In this document: positions 33,878-35,528 of the stretch, in pieces | How the letters are laid out: the number at the start of each line of letters is the position of its first letter | How positions within the stretch are numbered: position 1 is the stretch's first letter | Origin: Candidatus Poseidonia sp. | Lineage (GTDB): Archaea > Thermoplasmatota > Poseidoniia > Poseidoniales > Poseidoniaceae | Direction of reading: 5' to 3' | NCBI GenBank assembly: GCA_030827365.1 | Contig: JAUREO010000016.1 | Span: 1-35,528 of the forward strand | DNA: 35,528 nucleotides | Program-made: the position numbers and the translations under genes | The notes under the pieces: model-generated | Databases searched by the model: none | Told to the model about the DNA's origin: nothing | What the model saw: only the letters and a program-made list of their open reading frames with translations

Positions 33878-35056
33878 GTGCGAATCGGTCTTGTCGTCAA
33901 TCCCGATGCGGGTCTTGGAGGTCGACTTGGGTTCAAAGGCAGCGATGGACGAGCCAGAGAAGCACGAGATGCAGGGGCAAACGACCGCTCAGGCCCACGA
34001 ATGCAAGAGTGTCTTGCCCATTTATTCCACATTTTGAATTCGGGCTTTAACCGAAGCAACATCAGCGTGTCATATGTCGGATGGACGGGAAGAATGGGGC
34101 ACGAGTGGATGCCTGAACCCTCCATGGTCGAAGCCTTTGAGGCAATAGGAGCAACGCCTGAAACGACCTCTGCAGAGGATACAAGTCTGCTCGTTGAACA
34201 ACTGATCGACGCCAATGTGGACGTCATATTGTACGCTGGAGGCGACGGCACGACAAGGGATATCGTGCTCGCCCTCGAACAAGCACAAAGCGATGATGAA
34301 CAAACACCGCTCGTCGGTGTGCCTGGCGGGGTGAAGATGCATTCCGGCTGTTTTGCAACCACACCAAAAGCCGCAGCAGAAGTTGTGCTCGCCTTCGGAC
34401 TTGGCGACCTTCAATGTGCCATTACCGAAGTGATGGACCTCGATGAAGAGGTCTACCAGCAGGGCGAGTGGCGCGTTCGAATGTACGGAGAGGCTTGGAC
34501 GCCTTCATCACCAAGGTACATGCAAGGGGCAAAAGAGCAGGTTGAACGCGAATCCGAAGAAGAAACGCTCCAAGGATTAGCCAAGCATGTGGAATCGCTT
34601 ATCGAAGAAGACGATGATTTGATGGTCATTTGGGGTAGTGGTGGCACCCTTCAACGCATGGGCAAATTTGTGGGTAAAGACCTCACCCTTCTTGGTATCG
34701 ATATCTCACACCAGACCACTCTTCACAACGACCTCAACGAACAGGGGCTTATCGACATCATCAGCGGACATGTGGACGAACATGGCGAACAGCGTTCCAT
34801 TCTTTTGTTGCTCTCCCCGATGGGTGGACAAGGTTTTCTGATTGGGCGGGGAAATTTACAACTTTCACCAGCGGTCCTCAGGCTCGTTGGCATGAACAAT
34901 ATTCTCGGGGTAGCAACACCTGCAAAACTGCTCGGACTTGAATCGCTTCGTATCGACACGGGCGATGGAGACCTCGATGAAGAATTCAAGCAAAAACGCT
35001 ACATCAAAGTCTTGCAAGGCTTTCGAACCACTCGTTTGCTCCGAATCGCACAATGA
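33878..35056 (+). CDS. Predicted NAD kinase relative (COG3199, ATP-NAD kinase family)
   Basis: This 392-residue protein has the marks of the COG3199 branch of the ATP/polyphosphate NAD kinase superfamily: VNPDAGLGGRLGFKGSDG at 8-24, the phosphate-binding GGDGTTRD at 121-128, and GVPGGVKMHSGCFA at 147-160. Members are predicted to phosphorylate NAD or a related small molecule, and few have been tested; the AcoX relatives are associated with acetoin metabolism. The C-terminal half is beta-rich (GQGFLIGRGNLQLSP). It starts with GTG at 33878; an in-frame stop lies just upstream at 33872, so no earlier start is possible. It has no clear ribosome site. It ends one base before the convergent YCII gene. 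Confidence 0.88.
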   Translation: MRIGLVVNPDAGLGGRLGFKGSDGRAREARDAGANDRSGPRMQECLAHLFHILNSGFNRSNISVSYVGWTGRMGHEWMPEPSMVEAFEAIGATPETTSAEDTSLLVEQLIDANVDVILYAGGDGTTRDIVLALEQAQSDDEQTPLVGVPGGVKMHSGCFATTPKAAAEVVLAFGLGDLQCAITEVMDLDEEVYQQGEWRVRMYGEAWTPSSPRYMQGAKEQVERESEEETLQGLAKHVESLIEEDDDLMVIWGSGGTLQRMGKFVGKDLTLLGIDISHQTTLHNDLNEQGLIDIISGHVDEHGEQRSILLLLSPMGGQGFLIGRGNLQLSPAVLRLVGMNNILGVATPAKLLGLESLRIDTGDGDLDEEFKQKRYIKVLQGFRTTRLLRIAQ

Positions 35057-35057
35057 T

Positions 35058-35393
35058 TCAGTCTTTGAAACGACGAAGTTCTTGCGGCCATCCGCACGCC
35101 AAGGCAACCTTGCTTGCCCACATTGTTGCTTCGTCTTCGGTTTCGACGTGAACGATGGTGAAACCACCTAAGAAACTTGATCGTTGTTCGTAAGGCCCGA
35201 CGTTGACGCTACCATCTTGAAGGGCATGGTAAGCCTCGTCAAGTTCCTCCACAAGGCCACCAGCAAAGACGAGAACACCGGCGGCTTTCATTTCCTCTAC
35301 CACCGCTCTTGCAAGCGGACCTCTCGAGATGAACCATGATTCAGTGTGGTTACCGACCCAGTTTTGGTCGAAGGCGATGAGGTACGAGGGCAT
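35058..35393 (-). CDS. YCII-related domain protein
   Basis: This 111-residue protein resembles the YCII/dimeric alpha-beta barrel family. It begins MPSYLIAFDQNW, has the family-like FAGGL-x-SVNVGPY stretch and SSFLGGFTIVHVETEDEATMWASK, and ends in a short helix. Such proteins are small dimeric enzymes or binding proteins, often with a His-Asp pair; substrates are generally unknown. The frame stays open to a TTG at 35411, but ATG at 35393 aligns better with the fold. It is convergent with the COG3199 kinase with a 1-base gap. Confidence 0.78.
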   Translation of the reverse strand: MPSYLIAFDQNWVGNHTESWFISRGPLARAVVEEMKAAGVLVFAGGLVEELDEAYHALQDGSVNVGPYEQRSSFLGGFTIVHVETEDEATMWASKVALACGWPQELRRFKD

Positions 35394-35463
35394 GAAAGGA
35401 AGGGCATCCAATCTTCCACATCTATGTTTTGAACACTCGGTAGCGAATGGATGACAAAAAAAA

Positions 35464-35480
35464 TTCTTTTTGGAAAAGAA
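35464..35480. repeat. AT-rich inverted repeat TTCTTTT-TGG-AAAAGAA
   Basis: A perfect 7-base stem with a 3-base loop lies in the AT-rich region at the right edge of the window, about 70 bases beyond the YCII start. It may belong to a promoter for that gene or for one just outside the window. A TTTTTTAATTA run follows near 35493-35502. Confidence 0.35.
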
Positions 35481-35519
35481 AAAAAAGATTATTTTTTAAT
35501 TATCATTGAGTTGCTGCTT

Positions 35520-35524
35520 GAAGG
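35520..35524 (+). promoter_or_regulatory. Likely ribosome-binding site of a gene just past the right edge
   Basis: GAAGG on the plus strand ends 4 bases before the window end, after an AT-rich promoter-like stretch. With the 6-base spacing seen elsewhere, a start codon would fall at about 35531, outside the window. Confidence 0.35.
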
Positions 35525-35528
35525 AGTC

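Noticed and set aside
33816-34037. A 73-codon plus-strand frame at the start of the COG3199 gene
   Set aside because: It overlaps the conserved N-terminal motif of the kinase in another frame.

Overview
This window reads as chromosome of a marine planktonic euryarchaeon, most likely Marine Group II (Candidatus Poseidoniales); the placement is inference. The archaeal signs are a two-ring CDC48 ATPase, a TtuA/Ncs6-type tRNA thiolase with two zinc fingers, a separate pyrB-pyrI pair, a small PRC-barrel protein, a COG3199-type NAD kinase relative and Roadblock/LC7 proteins. Mixed in are bacterial-looking parts: a bacterial-type threonyl-tRNA synthetase, a five-helix succinate dehydrogenase anchor and a DUF4350-DUF58 cluster. 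I see no rRNA, tRNA, CRISPR array, transposase or phage gene. Genes are tightly packed and several convergent pairs overlap at their stop codons.

Layout. 1-1731 (+): the end of an unknown gene, then a two-helix membrane protein with a long disordered tail. 1721-3994 (-): a PfkB-family sugar kinase and a biotin carboxylase subunit. 4080-8285 (-): a 1401-residue secreted, glycine-rich protein anchored at its C-terminus. 8394-11849 (-): the sdhC-sdhA-sdhB operon, with an NAD(P)-dependent aldehyde dehydrogenase at 11932-13566 (-). 13725-20452 (+): CDC48, a PRC-barrel protein, then DUF4350, DUF58 and an eight-helix membrane protein. 20443-24209 (-): two Roadblock-type proteins, one a 1057-residue coiled-coil protein, and a small two-helix membrane protein. 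24500-25519 (+): tRNA thiolase. 25500-26919 (-): pyrB-pyrI. 27046-28806 (+) and 28803-33371 (-): a membrane protein with helical repeats, facing a nine-helix membrane protein that follows thrS. 33444-35393: an acidic disordered protein, the COG3199 kinase and a YCII-domain protein.

How the genes work together. Succinate dehydrogenase feeds electrons from the TCA cycle into the membrane quinone pool, and the aldehyde dehydrogenase upstream may supply its acid substrate. PyrB and PyrI form aspartate transcarbamoylase, the committed step of pyrimidine synthesis. ThrRS and the tRNA thiolase serve translation. The DUF4350-DUF58-membrane trio resembles bacterial envelope clusters that normally carry a MoxR AAA ATPase; none is visible here.

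The strongest second-look signals are: (1) a recurrent GAGGY/GAGGG-N6-start ribosome-binding arrangement that points to an ATA start codon for the DUF4350 gene; (2) a three-gene operon built on Roadblock domains and a very long coiled coil, with no GTPase nearby; (3) the five-helix sdhC; (4) the bacterial-type ThrRS with a Cys-containing insertion; and (5) two near-perfect palindromes in the AT-rich divergent region before the tRNA thiolase.
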